A stretch of 64,000 nucleotides of DNA from Gemmatimonadota bacterium. Its GTDB lineage: Bacteria; JAAXHH01. The notes below the pieces were generated by a model. It ran no database searches. It saw nothing but the letters and a program-made list of their open reading frames with translations, and had not been told where the DNA came from. This document shows, one piece after another, positions 51,969 through 60,694 of this stretch. Within the stretch, counting starts at the first letter, position 1, and each line of letters opens with the position of its first letter. The position numbers were made by a program, and so were the translations under genes. The stretch spans positions 1 to 64,000 of the forward strand of contig JAPOZT010000004.1 of the NCBI GenBank assembly GCA_026705925.1, written 5' to 3'.

Positions 51969-52556
51969 TCATTCGCGTCCGACGTTCAGGTCCACGATCC
52001 TGCCGCTTCGAAGGTCGAAGACCCAGCCATGCACCTGCAGGCCGGTCTCGCTGATCGACGCCTGCACTTCGGTGAACTCGAGGATGTTCGCGCACTGTGC
52101 GCGGACGCTGAGTTCGACCAGGCGGTCGCAGCGGTCCGTCGCAACGGGGAGGGCGTCCAGTTCCTCCTGATGGCGCTGGTAAACCACTCTCAGGTTCCGC
52201 AGCCACGGCTCGAGTGAACCGAGGTCTTCCGAGTGGAGCACCGCTTTCACCGCACCGCAGTCGTAATGGCCGCACACTACGATATGCCCGACTTTCAAAT
52301 GCTCGACGCCGTAAATAACAGCGGAACCCGTGTTCGGGTCCCCGGGGGCCACCAGGTTGCCCACGTTGCGATGCACGAAGACCTCACCCGGGCCGGCGCC
52401 CATGAAGGCTTCGGGCATCACCCGGCTGTCCGCGCATCCGATGTAGAGAATGGAAGGCTGCTGCGGCCGCGACAGCCGATCGAGATAGCCGGGATCGGAA
52501 CCCAGCCTTTTCTTGATCCATTGTTCGTTCTGTTCGAAAATGCGGGCTGGATTCAT
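51969..52556 (-). CDS. Beta-class carbonic anhydrase
   Basis: Zinc enzyme interconverting carbon dioxide and bicarbonate. The zinc ligands are Cys41 and Asp43 in GCADSRV, His97 and Cys100 in VCGHYDCGAV, as in beta-carbonic anhydrases. VHRNVGNLVAPGDPN is also conserved. The ATG at 52556 (MNPARIFEQNEQW) is taken as start because beta enzymes begin near this point; the frame is open further upstream with other ATGs but without a ribosome site. The length is 195 aa. It ends 10 bases from the convergent deacylase gene and has a strong promoter. Confidence 0.93.
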   Translation of the reverse strand: MNPARIFEQNEQWIKKRLGSDPGYLDRLSRPQQPSILYIGCADSRVMPEAFMGAGPGEVFVHRNVGNLVAPGDPNTGSAVIYGVEHLKVGHIVVCGHYDCGAVKAVLHSEDLGSLEPWLRNLRVVYQRHQEELDALPVATDRCDRLVELSVRAQCANILEFTEVQASISETGLQVHGWVFDLRSGRIVDLNVGRE

Positions 52557-52680
52557 GGACTTGGCCGTGCGATTCCCGAATGAAGAAAGTGCATTTTCCG
52601 ATTTCCCCTGAAAATTGGTCATTGCCATTGCAATCGGCAACCTGAATACAACGCACTGAGCGCGTGTAACAGTATAGCAC

Positions 52681-52709
52681 AGTATAGTCTGCTGATCGTA
52701 TTGAGTCAA
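52681..52709 (-). promoter_or_regulatory. Strong promoter of the carbonic anhydrase gene
   Basis: Minus strand: TTGACT (52709-52704), a 17-base spacer and TATACT (52686-52681; five of six). The leader of about 118 bases contains a second TATACT box near 52670. Confidence 0.65.
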
Positions 52710-52712
52710 TAC
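52698..52712. promoter_or_regulatory. Perfect inverted repeat over the carbonic anhydrase -35 box
   Basis: GTATTGA and TCAATAC flank a single G. The repeat covers the -35 box of the carbonic anhydrase promoter and lies 22 bases before the start codon of the divergent hydantoinase gene, so a repressor or activator bound here could act on both. Confidence 0.5.
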
Positions 52713-52733
52713 GGACCGGTCCGGAGATTCTAA

Positions 52734-55700
52734 ATGAACATTCACACCAGCGATGCCGCGAGACCCGACGCCGCGAATCCGGGCACCGCCAAACCCGACT
52801 CCGCCAAACCGCCCATCTCCATAGGCATCGACGTCGGCGGGACATTCACGGATTTCGTTGTGGTGGAAGGTAATTCCGCGCCGCGCTACTTCAAGACGGC
52901 GTCGACGCCCCAGGCGCCGTCCGACGCGGTGATGAACGGACTCGGCGACATCGCCGAATCCCATGGCCTCTCCACGGCCGAACTGATGTCCAGGATCCGG
53001 CTGTTCATTCACGGCACCACCGTCGCGACCAACACGCTCCTGGAGCGAAAAGGCGCCCGGGTCGGCCTGATCACCACCGAGGGCTTCCGGGATCTGCTGG
53101 CGCTCCGGGAGGGGCTCAAGGAAGACCGGTACAATCTGAGGATGCCCCCCGTCGAGCCCCTGGTTCCGCGGTCCCTGCGTCACACGTTGGAGGAAAGAAT
53201 CCGCTCCGACGGCACCGTCGAAGCGCCTGTGGATAATGAAGCGCTGGACGAGATTCTGGACGAACTCGCACGAGCCGGCGTGGAATCCGTCGCCGTCTGC
53301 CTGGTTTTCTCCTACCTGAACCCGGCGCACGAACGGCTCGTCGGCGATCGTATCCGGCAGCGGCACCCGGAACTTTACCTCTCGCTCTCCTCCGAGATCC
53401 TGCCCCAGATCAAGGAATACGACCGCCTGAGTACCACGGCCGTGAACGCCTACGTGGGTCCGGTTTACGCCAGGTATCTCGAACGCATGAAGGAGGAGGC
53501 GTCCGGCCTGGGCCTCGCGAGCGACATCCTCACCATGACGTCCAACGGAGGGGTAACACCGCTGGACGTCGCGTCGCGGCAGGCCGTGCAGGCCATACTC
53601 TCCGGACCGGCCGGAGGGGTCAGCGGGGCTGTCGCCTACGGCCGACTGATCGGCGAAGGCGATCTCATCGGATTCGACATGGGCGGAACGAGCACGGATA
53701 TCTCGGTGATCGAAGCCGGCGATCCCCAGGTCTCCGGGGAACATTACGAAGGGGGATGGAAGATCGCCGTGCCAATGATCGATCTCCACACGCTGGGCGC
53801 GGGCGGCGGAAGCATCGCACGGGTGGACGACGGAGGAACCCTGCACGTCGGACCCCAAAGCGCGGGGGCCGACCCCGGTCCGGCCTGTTACGGCCGGGGC
53901 GGCGATCAGCCCACGGTGACCGACGCGAACCTGGTCCTGGGCTACCTCGATCCCGGGAATTTCCTGGGCGGACGGAACCCCCTGTACCCCGATCTGTCTG
54001 AACAGGCAGTACAGGCATCCGTAGCTGAACCACTCGGGCTGTCCACGGTGGACGCGGCCCGCGGCATCCTCGACGTGGTGACCACGGCCATGGCCGAAGG
54101 CATCCGGCTGCTGACCGTGCGCCGGGGAGGCGATCCCCGGAATTACGCCTTGCTGGCCTTCGGCGGAGCGGCGGGTTTGCACGTGGGGCAGGTCGCCCGG
54201 AAGACGGGTATCGGCAAAGTCTACCTGCCCTCGGCGGCCCCGGTGCTGTCGGCCTACGGCATGCTCGCGTCCGATCTCCGGTACGACTTTGCCCAGTCAT
54301 TCACGGCCAGCCTGGACGTGGTCGACCTCGACGAAGTCAGACGCCTGACGGACCGGATGGCCGGCCAGGGCATCGCCCGGCTCAGGAACCAGGGCCTGGC
54401 GGAGGAGGACATCGCCACCCGGTTCACGGCCGACATGCGCTACCTGGACCAGATCTACGAGGTGAATGTGACCGTCCCGGACCTGGCAATAGACGACGAT
54501 GCGATACGTCGCGCGTGGGCCTCGCTTTTTCACGAACGGTACCAGACCCTGTATTCCTACCATCAGCTCGACCAGGAAATCCGCCTGGTCACGCTGCGCG
54601 CCACGGTCACGGGCAAACTGCCGTCCGTCGACCTGCCCGCCAGGGAACGGAGCGACAGGAACGAGAACGCCCGCAAGGGCACGCGGCGGGTCTATACAGG
54701 TACCTGGACCGAGGTCGCCGTCTACGTGGCGGATGACCTCGCGCCCGGCACCGAGATCGACGGACCGGCCATCGTCGAGTCCGATTTCACCACCGTGCTC
54801 GTCGAGGCAGACGACCGCCTCGAGGTCGATCCCTACGGCGGGATGGTTCTGGCCGTTTCTCCTGCGGCGGCGGAAGCGCCGGATGCGCTGGAAGTGTCGG
54901 ATTCGTCGGATGCGCTGGACGCGCCGGACACGCCCGAGTCGACGAAAGCGCCCGAAGCGCCCGAAGCGCCGGACGCGGATCCGTCCAGGTCGGATCCGGT
55001 TACCCACTCGGTCGTGGGCCACCGCCTGGAATCGATCGCCCGCGAGATGGCGGACGTCATGATCCGCACCTCCATGTCGCAGATCCTGAACTCCAGCCGG
55101 GACTTCTCCACCGCGATCCTCGACGCAACGGGCCAACTCGTGGCACAGGGCGAAGGCATTCCCGTGCATATCAGCGCCTTGCCGCCGTCGGTCGAAGCGG
55201 TGCGCGAGTACTTCGGCGACGACATCGATGAAGGTGACCTGTTCATCCTCAACGACCCCTATTTCGGCGGCAGCCATCTGCCGGACATCACGGCGATCTA
55301 CCCCGTATTCCGCGACGGGTCTCTGCTTTTCTTTGCTGTAAACCGTGCCCATCACAGCGACATCGGCGGGGGGACCCACGGCGGTTACAACCCCTCGGCC
55401 AGCGAACTGTACCACGAAGGCCTCCGCATTCCGCCCGTGAAGCTCTATGAAGCGGGACGGCCCAGGGAGGACCTGCTGCACATGCTGGCGGTCAACGTGC
55501 GCCACGCGGAGAACTTCACCGGCGACCTGCACGCCCAGATCGGATCGGTACAGATCGCCGCGCGCCGGTTGCAGACGCTGCTCGACGATTATGGCGCCGA
55601 CGGCCTGACGGCGTCCGTCGAAGCCATCCTGGACAGCGCGGAACGGCGGATCCGGCAACTCATCGGCGGCTGGAAGGACGGCGTGTACTTCGGGGAGACG

Positions 55701-56618
55701 CTGCTGGACGACGACGGGTTCGACGCCGAGTCGATCCCCATACGGGCAAAGGTCACCGTCCAGGACGACCACATGACCATCGATCTGAGCGAATCGAGTC
55801 CCCAGGTCACCGGGTTCATCAACAGCGCCTATGCCAACACGCGTTCGCTGGCCCACGTCGCCATCATGTACATGGCGCCGTCCGACGTGCCGAAGAACGA
55901 GGGATCCATGCGGCCGGTGAAGGTCATCGCGCCCAGGGGCCTGATCGTGAACCCGAATCCGCCGGCACCGGTGTGCATGAGCACCAACCACTGCGGGGAG
56001 GAGATCGTGGAGGCCGTCTTCAAGGCGCTGGCCCCGGTAGCGCCGGACGCCGTGAACGCGGGATTCTCACGGAGGCTGCGTTTCGCGATCACCGGACGCA
56101 ATCCGCGCACGGGGAACCGGTTCATCTGGCACTTCTTCTTCGGACGGGGAGGAGGGGGCGCCTCCCGGGGATACGACGGCTGGTCTTGCGTGGGCGAGGT
56201 CAACGTGGCCGGGGCGATCCGGAGCCCCAGCGTGGAGATCACCGAGGAGCGCTTCCCCTTCAAGATCGTGCGGAACGACCTGCGGCCGGGATCGGGCGGC
56301 GACGGCACCTGGCGGGGCGGACTGGGCGCCGTGTTCGAAATGGCCTACGAGGGGGACGAGCCGGCCAAGTTGAATATGGCGGGCGACGGCGTCGTCAACC
56401 CGCCCTTCGGGCTCTTCGGTGGTGAACCGGGCCTGCCGCACCTGTACAAGGTGGTGTCCAACGGCAAAGAGCGGATGCTGAAATCGAAGGAAACCGAAGT
56501 GCCGATTCTCCCCGGCGACCGCATCATCGCCCTGTCCGCCGGAGGAGGTGGCTACGGACCGCCCGGATCCCGAAACCCTGACAGCCGTTCGCGCGACCGG
56601 GAATCGGGCCTGGCCTAG
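52734..56618 (+). CDS. Fused HyuA-HyuB hydantoinase/5-oxoprolinase family protein
   Basis: ATP-dependent cleavage of a cyclic amide (5-oxoproline or N-methylhydantoin). The HyuA half (about residues 22-705) begins IGIDVGGTFTDFVVVEG and has FIHGTTVATNTLLERKGA, GPAGGVSGAVAYG, FDMGGTSTDISVIE and TLGAGGGSIARVD, i.e. the actin-like ATPase fold. The HyuB half (from about 758) shows HRLESIAREMADVMIRTSMSQIL, FILNDPYFGGSHLPDITAI and INCS-type Cys-containing segments such as CMSTNHCGEEIVEA. Together they resemble eukaryotic-type oxoprolinase, with nearly the same length (1294 aa). A linker of about 46 residues, Ala/Pro/Asp/Glu-rich, joins the halves. A GGAG ribosome site precedes the ATG. Confidence 0.9.
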   Translation: MNIHTSDAARPDAANPGTAKPDSAKPPISIGIDVGGTFTDFVVVEGNSAPRYFKTASTPQAPSDAVMNGLGDIAESHGLSTAELMSRIRLFIHGTTVATNTLLERKGARVGLITTEGFRDLLALREGLKEDRYNLRMPPVEPLVPRSLRHTLEERIRSDGTVEAPVDNEALDEILDELARAGVESVAVCLVFSYLNPAHERLVGDRIRQRHPELYLSLSSEILPQIKEYDRLSTTAVNAYVGPVYARYLERMKEEASGLGLASDILTMTSNGGVTPLDVASRQAVQAILSGPAGGVSGAVAYGRLIGEGDLIGFDMGGTSTDISVIEAGDPQVSGEHYEGGWKIAVPMIDLHTLGAGGGSIARVDDGGTLHVGPQSAGADPGPACYGRGGDQPTVTDANLVLGYLDPGNFLGGRNPLYPDLSEQAVQASVAEPLGLSTVDAARGILDVVTTAMAEGIRLLTVRRGGDPRNYALLAFGGAAGLHVGQVARKTGIGKVYLPSAAPVLSAYGMLASDLRYDFAQSFTASLDVVDLDEVRRLTDRMAGQGIARLRNQGLAEEDIATRFTADMRYLDQIYEVNVTVPDLAIDDDAIRRAWASLFHERYQTLYSYHQLDQEIRLVTLRATVTGKLPSVDLPARERSDRNENARKGTRRVYTGTWTEVAVYVADDLAPGTEIDGPAIVESDFTTVLVEADDRLEVDPYGGMVLAVSPAAAEAPDALEVSDSSDALDAPDTPESTKAPEAPEAPDADPSRSDPVTHSVVGHRLESIAREMADVMIRTSMSQILNSSRDFSTAILDATGQLVAQGEGIPVHISALPPSVEAVREYFGDDIDEGDLFILNDPYFGGSHLPDITAIYPVFRDGSLLFFAVNRAHHSDIGGGTHGGYNPSASELYHEGLRIPPVKLYEAGRPREDLLHMLAVNVRHAENFTGDLHAQIGSVQIAARRLQTLLDDYGADGLTASVEAILDSAERRIRQLIGGWKDGVYFGETLLDDDGFDAESIPIRAKVTVQDDHMTIDLSESSPQVTGFINSAYANTRSLAHVAIMYMAPSDVPKNEGSMRPVKVIAPRGLIVNPNPPAPVCMSTNHCGEEIVEAVFKALAPVAPDAVNAGFSRRLRFAITGRNPRTGNRFIWHFFFGRGGGGASRGYDGWSCVGEVNVAGAIRSPSVEITEERFPFKIVRNDLRPGSGGDGTWRGGLGAVFEMAYEGDEPAKLNMAGDGVVNPPFGLFGGEPGLPHLYKVVSNGKERMLKSKETEVPILPGDRIIALSAGGGGYGPPGSRNPDSRSRDRESGLA
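54868..55005. repeat. Low-complexity GCGCC-type repeats encoding the HyuA-HyuB linker
   Basis: Units such as GCGCCGGA and GTCGGATGCGCTGGA recur imperfectly. They encode an acidic linker (Glu-Ala-Pro-Asp and Ser-Asp-Ala units) between the two fused halves. Confidence 0.75.
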
Positions 56619-57970
56619 AACCTTACCCACACCGCATAAATCGCGAAAGCCGCCATGATCAGCGTGGCGGCCGTCAGCGCCGCCAGCATGAGCCGGGACG
56701 GGGGAACGCCCGCTTCCCGCGCCGTCGTCCGGCTGAAGTAGAGCGCCGCCCACCCGATGGCGGGCAGGAGGATCGTCTGCATCAGCGCGCCGATGATCAC
56801 CATGGTGACCGGGGCGGACCACAGTACGTAGAGGACGAGGTAAACCAGGGGCAGCAGGACGCCGATCACCCGTACGACGCGCTGCCGGTCGTTGGGCCGG
56901 GCATAGGTAACGAAACCCAGTACCGAAAGGGCGTCCGCCAGCATGCGCGACTGGCCCACGATGGTGACGAAATAGGTCGAGAAGAGGACCACGAAAGCGC
57001 CCACGCCGAACAGGTAGAACGCCCAGTTGCCCAGCGTTTCTGTGTACATGCCGGAGAGGATCTGCACGGTGCCGAATCCCTCGGGCACCATCCCCTGGGC
57101 GTGGAGCACGGCCGCACCGAGAAAGAAGAAGGCGAGCGTGGCCAGCGTGTAGATGACCATGCACAGCCAGACGTCCTTTTTCATCACGCCGATCCATCCC
57201 AGGGCGCGCGCCCGCCAGTCCGGGCTGCCGTCCCTGGGTCCGGCCGACCGGGCATATCCCTTTTCCACGCACCAGTACGGGTAGAGCAGGAGTTCGGAAG
57301 CGCCGACGCCGGTAATGCCGAAGACGGCGAAGGCCGTTACAGCCCCGTCCGGCGGGAGCGCGAAGCGCAACCCGTCCAGGAGCGCCTGGGGAGAAACGGC
57401 ATAGGGGGTCCAGAACAGGAGCAGCGCGCTGGCCAGCGTGGTGAAGGTAAAGAGGGCGACCAGGATGGTGGTAATCCGTTCCAGCGTCATGTACTGGCCT
57501 ACGAGGCCGAGCCCCATGCCGACCAGGGTGAGTATGATCAGCCAGGACGTGTTTCCGAATACCGGGAAGATCAGGTCCAGCGACAGGCTCATCGTACCGA
57601 AAATGCCCCCGACCTGCATCGTGCTCCAGAGCAGGAGGAACAGGCTTCCCCAGACGAGCCACGATACCCGCAGGCGCGGTCCCGGCACTTTGTTGAAGGC
57701 GACGAAAGTGGTCTGGCCCGTGGCGATGGCATGCCGGCCGAGTGCGCTCTGCACCGGCACCTTGACGGCACAGCTCAGGAGAATGAGCCATAGCACGACG
57801 AAACCGACCTCTGCGCCGAGTCGCGTGGTGGCGATGAGTTCGCCGGAACCCACGATGGAACCGGTCAACAGCAGGCCCGGCCCCAGCTGGCGGATCGTCG
57901 ACCAGCGGTCGGCGGGCGGTTTTCTCACATGTTCGGGGTGCAGCGCGTAGGGGTCGTAGTCACGGGACAT
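56615..57970 (-). CDS. Nramp-family transporter lacking the canonical metal-site motifs
   Basis: Integral membrane protein (451 aa, about 11 hydrophobic segments) of the Nramp fold. LGPGLLLTGSIVGSGELIATTRLGAEVGF aligns with the first helix of Nramp proteins, but the metal-binding Asp-Pro-Gly-Asn is replaced by Val-Gly-Ser-Gly-Glu. In the sixth helix, GITGVGASELLLYPYWCV takes the place of the Met-Pro-His segment. It is therefore not a normal manganese/iron transporter and its substrate is unknown. Its stop codon overlaps that of the hydantoinase gene (CTAG serves both strands). TM segments and their order are otherwise normal. Confidence 0.87.
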   Translation of the reverse strand: MSRDYDPYALHPEHVRKPPADRWSTIRQLGPGLLLTGSIVGSGELIATTRLGAEVGFVVLWLILLSCAVKVPVQSALGRHAIATGQTTFVAFNKVPGPRLRVSWLVWGSLFLLLWSTMQVGGIFGTMSLSLDLIFPVFGNTSWLIILTLVGMGLGLVGQYMTLERITTILVALFTFTTLASALLLFWTPYAVSPQALLDGLRFALPPDGAVTAFAVFGITGVGASELLLYPYWCVEKGYARSAGPRDGSPDWRARALGWIGVMKKDVWLCMVIYTLATLAFFFLGAAVLHAQGMVPEGFGTVQILSGMYTETLGNWAFYLFGVGAFVVLFSTYFVTIVGQSRMLADALSVLGFVTYARPNDRQRVVRVIGVLLPLVYLVLYVLWSAPVTMVIIGALMQTILLPAIGWAALYFSRTTAREAGVPPSRLMLAALTAATLIMAAFAIYAVWVRF

Positions 57971-58030
57971 GCGGGATGGCCTGTACGGGGTTTTAGATTG
58001 GACTGCCGGTTCAGCACCGCGCGGCGCCGA

Positions 58031-58297
58031 TCAGGACGAGCCCGCCTCGGTGGAAAGGGGAATCGCTTCGTCGATCAACATGATGGGGATCTCTTCCCGG
58101 ATGGGATAGAGGTATTTGCCGTCGGCCCGTACCAGCCCGCCGTCGATAGGCTCCGTCACCTTCTCGCCGCCCCGGTTGACGAGATTGCCCGACTTGATCT
58201 TCTCATTGAGGGATGCAATCTCGGCATCGGATGCGAGACGGACCTCTTCCTTGGTTTCCGGGCAGGCCAGTATGTCCAGCAATTCCTGGTCGATCAT
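58031..58297 (-). CDS. Trm112-family small protein (UPF0434/YcaR-like)
   Basis: 88-aa protein with the Trm112-like zinc-ribbon remnant: MIDQELLDILACPETKEEVRL at the start and a C-terminal GKYLYPIREEIPIMLIDEA, typical of YcaR. Only one Cys of the usual zinc set is retained. A GGAGGGAAGC site precedes the ATG. Trm112 relatives act as partners of methyltransferases; the role of this group in bacteria is not firmly known. A longer open frame upstream runs through a repeat and is not accepted. Confidence 0.85.
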   Translation of the reverse strand: MIDQELLDILACPETKEEVRLASDAEIASLNEKIKSGNLVNRGGEKVTEPIDGGLVRADGKYLYPIREEIPIMLIDEAIPLSTEAGSS

Positions 58298-58385
58298 GCT
58301 TCCCTCCGCGTCCGATGCATTGAATGGTTCTGGTTGGGACAGACTATATGATGCACCGGAAGCGTGATCAAGCGATTTTTGAACC

Positions 58386-58443
58386 GCGCCGGGTGTCGCG
58401 CCGGGCGCCGGGTCGGGTGCCGGGTGTCGCGCCGGGCGCCGGG
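58386..58443. repeat. 27-bp direct repeat (period 31) between Trm112-like gene and ahcY
   Basis: Two 27-base copies (58386-58412 and 58417-58443) differ at one base. They consist of GCCGGG and GTCGCG blocks and can form strong G/C stems in RNA. No open reading frame of note is involved. Confidence 0.85.
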
Positions 58444-58500
58444 AAGGCAGCATGGTTCCCGGAGGAAGCGGCATCCGCCCGCCGCCGGGTAACGTGGTTG

Positions 58501-58529
58501 TTGCATTTAAGCAGGCTACCTCGTATAAT
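58501..58529 (+). promoter_or_regulatory. Promoter of ahcY
   Basis: TTGCAT (58501-58506), a 17-base spacer and a perfect TATAAT (58524-58529) lie about 67 bases before the ahcY ATG. The leader then holds an AGGAGG followed five bases later by GTG-TAA, a start codon directly followed by a stop. Confidence 0.7.
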
Positions 58530-58595
58530 TAGGTGCGATTTTCAGGAGGATCTGGTGTAACCGCAGACCCAATAACGGAATCAAGGAGTGTATAC

Positions 58596-60038
58596 ATGGC
58601 GCAGGAATTGCCGTCCACCATCGAGTTGCCCGACTACTCCGGCCTGCCTTACAAGGTGGCCGACCTGTCTGAGGCGGAACTGGGACACCGTGAAATCGCC
58701 ATCGCCGAGCAGGAGATGCCCGGGCTGATGGCCGTCCGCGAGAAATACGCCCGCGAACAGCCGTTGCGGGACACGCGGATCATGGGCTCTCTACACATGA
58801 CGATCCAGACCGCCGTGCTCATCCAGACACTCAGGGCCCTCGGCGCCGAGATTCGGTGGGCCTCCTGCAACATCTTCTCGACCCAGGACCACGCGGCGGC
58901 CGCCATCGCGGACGACGGCGTTCCCGTCTTCGCGTGGAAGGGGGAAAGCCTGGAGGAATACTGGGACTGCACGCTGCAGGCGTTGACCTTCGAAGGCGGG
59001 ACCGGACCCACGCAGATCGTGGACGACGGCGGCGATGCCACGCTTCTCATTCACCGCGGCGTGGAGGCCGAGGACGACCCCTCCATCCTGGACGAACCCA
59101 CGGACAACCGGGAACTGCAGATCATCAACGAAATACTACGGCGGCAGCTCGACCGGAACCCGCGATTCTGGCACCATATGAGTGCGAACATACGCGGCGT
59201 CTCCGAGGAGACGACCACGGGCGTCCACAGGCTGTACCAGATGATGGAGGAAGGCAAGCTCCTTTTCCCCGCCATCAACGTCAACGATTCGGTGACCAAG
59301 TCCAAGTTCGACAATCTCTACGGTTGCCGTGAATCGCTCGCGGACGGTCTCAAGCGCGCCCTCGACGTCATGGTCGCCGGGAAGACGGTCGTTGTCTGCG
59401 GATACGGCGACGTGGGCAAGGGGTGCGCCCAGTCCATGCGGGGATTCGGCGCGCGCGTGGTGATCACGGAGATCGATCCCATCTGCGCGCTTCAGGCCGC
59501 CATGGAAGGCTACGAGGTGACCACCATCGAGGACGTGCTGGACCAGGGCCAGATCTTCGTTACGACGACGGGGAACCGGGACATCATCCGTGTCGAGCAC
59601 ATGGAGCACATGCAGGACCAGGCCATCGTCTGCAACATCGGGCACTTCGACAACGAAATCCAGGTGGACGCGCTGAACGAATACCCGGGCATCGTGAAAC
59701 AGCCTATCAAGCCCCAGGTGGACAAGTTTGTATTCCCCGACGGGCACGCCGTTTTCCTGCTCGCGGAAGGGAGACTGGTGAACCTGGGATGCGCCACGGG
59801 CCACCCTTCTTTTGTCATGTCCAGTTCCTTCACCAACCAGGTGATCGCGCAGATCGATCTGCGGCTCAACGAACACGAAACCGGCGTGACGACCTTGCCG
59901 AAACACCTGGATGAGGAGGTGGCCAGGCTGCACCTTAAAAAACTGGGCGTGAAGCTGACCCGGCTGTCCCGGAACCAGGCGGATTACATCGGCGTCCCCA
60001 TCGAAGGCCCCTACAAACCCGATCACTACCGTTACTGA
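58596..60038 (+). CDS. ahcY: Adenosylhomocysteinase (SAH hydrolase)
   Basis: Hydrolyses S-adenosylhomocysteine to adenosine and homocysteine, relieving inhibition of methyltransferases. Typical blocks: [32 protein letters not shown], the NAD-site strand [29 protein letters not shown] and [13 protein letters not shown], and the C-terminal KPDHYRY. The start is the ATG at 58596, with AAGGAG nine bases before it; the frame is open further upstream but holds no ribosome site of the same quality. The length of 480 aa is normal. Together with the MTA phosphorylase at 11655 it recycles by-products of S-adenosylmethionine use. Confidence 0.96.
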   Translation: MAQELPSTIELPDYSGLPYKVADLSEAELGHREIAIAEQEMPGLMAVREKYAREQPLRDTRIMGSLHMTIQTAVLIQTLRALGAEIRWASCNIFSTQDHAAAAIADDGVPVFAWKGESLEEYWDCTLQALTFEGGTGPTQIVDDGGDATLLIHRGVEAEDDPSILDEPTDNRELQIINEILRRQLDRNPRFWHHMSANIRGVSEETTTGVHRLYQMMEEGKLLFPAINVNDSVTKSKFDNLYGCRESLADGLKRALDVMVAGKTVVVCGYGDVGKGCAQSMRGFGARVVITEIDPICALQAAMEGYEVTTIEDVLDQGQIFVTTTGNRDIIRVEHMEHMQDQAIVCNIGHFDNEIQVDALNEYPGIVKQPIKPQVDKFVFPDGHAVFLLAEGRLVNLGCATGHPSFVMSSSFTNQVIAQIDLRLNEHETGVTTLPKHLDEEVARLHLKKLGVKLTRLSRNQADYIGVPIEGPYKPDHYRY

Positions 60039-60103
60039 CGGGCGCGCGGGGCGTGGACCATCAGCCTTCCCCGGAAAGCCGCGGGGGATGTCCACCGATC
60101 TCG

Positions 60104-60691
60104 ATGAAACACTTCAGTCTGTTTATCGCCACCCTCAGGAACCGATCCAAGGTCGAGGACATCCCGTTTCAGTTTCACGATCCGGGCGAACTCGTGGACG
60201 GCGATCTGCGGTTGCGGCTTCACGGGACGCTGCCGGGCAACGCGCGGCGCGGCATCGTTCCCGAGTACATCTTCGACATGGTACGGGCGGACCGCCTTGA
60301 CGGGCCGAACACCATCGATTTTCAGGTCCGGCATGACAACCTGGTCGGATCCGTCGGATCGGACCGGCCGGCCACCGTGATGGGAAGATTGTCCCTGCGC
60401 ATCGGCCATACGGAGCATATCGAAAAGTACGCCGGCCATATCGGATACTCCGTGGAACCGCCCTATCGAGGCCGCCGGCTGGCCGCCCGCAGTTGCGTGC
60501 TCATCCTGCCGCTCGCCCGGGCACACGGGATCAACCCGCTCTGGATCACCTGCAATCCGGAGAACGCGGCGTCCAGAAGGACCTGCGAGATCATCGGTTC
60601 CACGCTGGTGGAGACCGTCCCGATTCCCCCGAGCGATCCGCTCTACCGGTGGGACACGAAGTGGAAGTGTCGCTACCGGGTGGACCTGTAG
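60104..60691 (+). CDS. GNAT-family N-acetyltransferase
   Basis: Probable acetyl-CoA-dependent acetyltransferase of unknown substrate. The characteristic motif A is visible as HIGYSVEPPYRGRRLAARSCVLI followed by PLWITCNPENAASRRTCEIIG, the standard GNAT strand-helix-strand with an Arg-Gly-Arg pyrophosphate loop. The start is uncertain: ATG at 60104 (195 aa) is used, while a GTG at 60053 is in frame. It is followed 3 bases later by a DegT-family gene, so the two look co-translated. Confidence 0.85.
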   Translation: MKHFSLFIATLRNRSKVEDIPFQFHDPGELVDGDLRLRLHGTLPGNARRGIVPEYIFDMVRADRLDGPNTIDFQVRHDNLVGSVGSDRPATVMGRLSLRIGHTEHIEKYAGHIGYSVEPPYRGRRLAARSCVLILPLARAHGINPLWITCNPENAASRRTCEIIGSTLVETVPIPPSDPLYRWDTKWKCRYRVDL

Positions 60692-60694
60692 CCC

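Noticed and set aside
58300-58595. SAH riboswitch before ahcY
   Set aside because: The conserved core of known SAH riboswitches could not be found; only GC repeats, a promoter and ribosome sites are seen.
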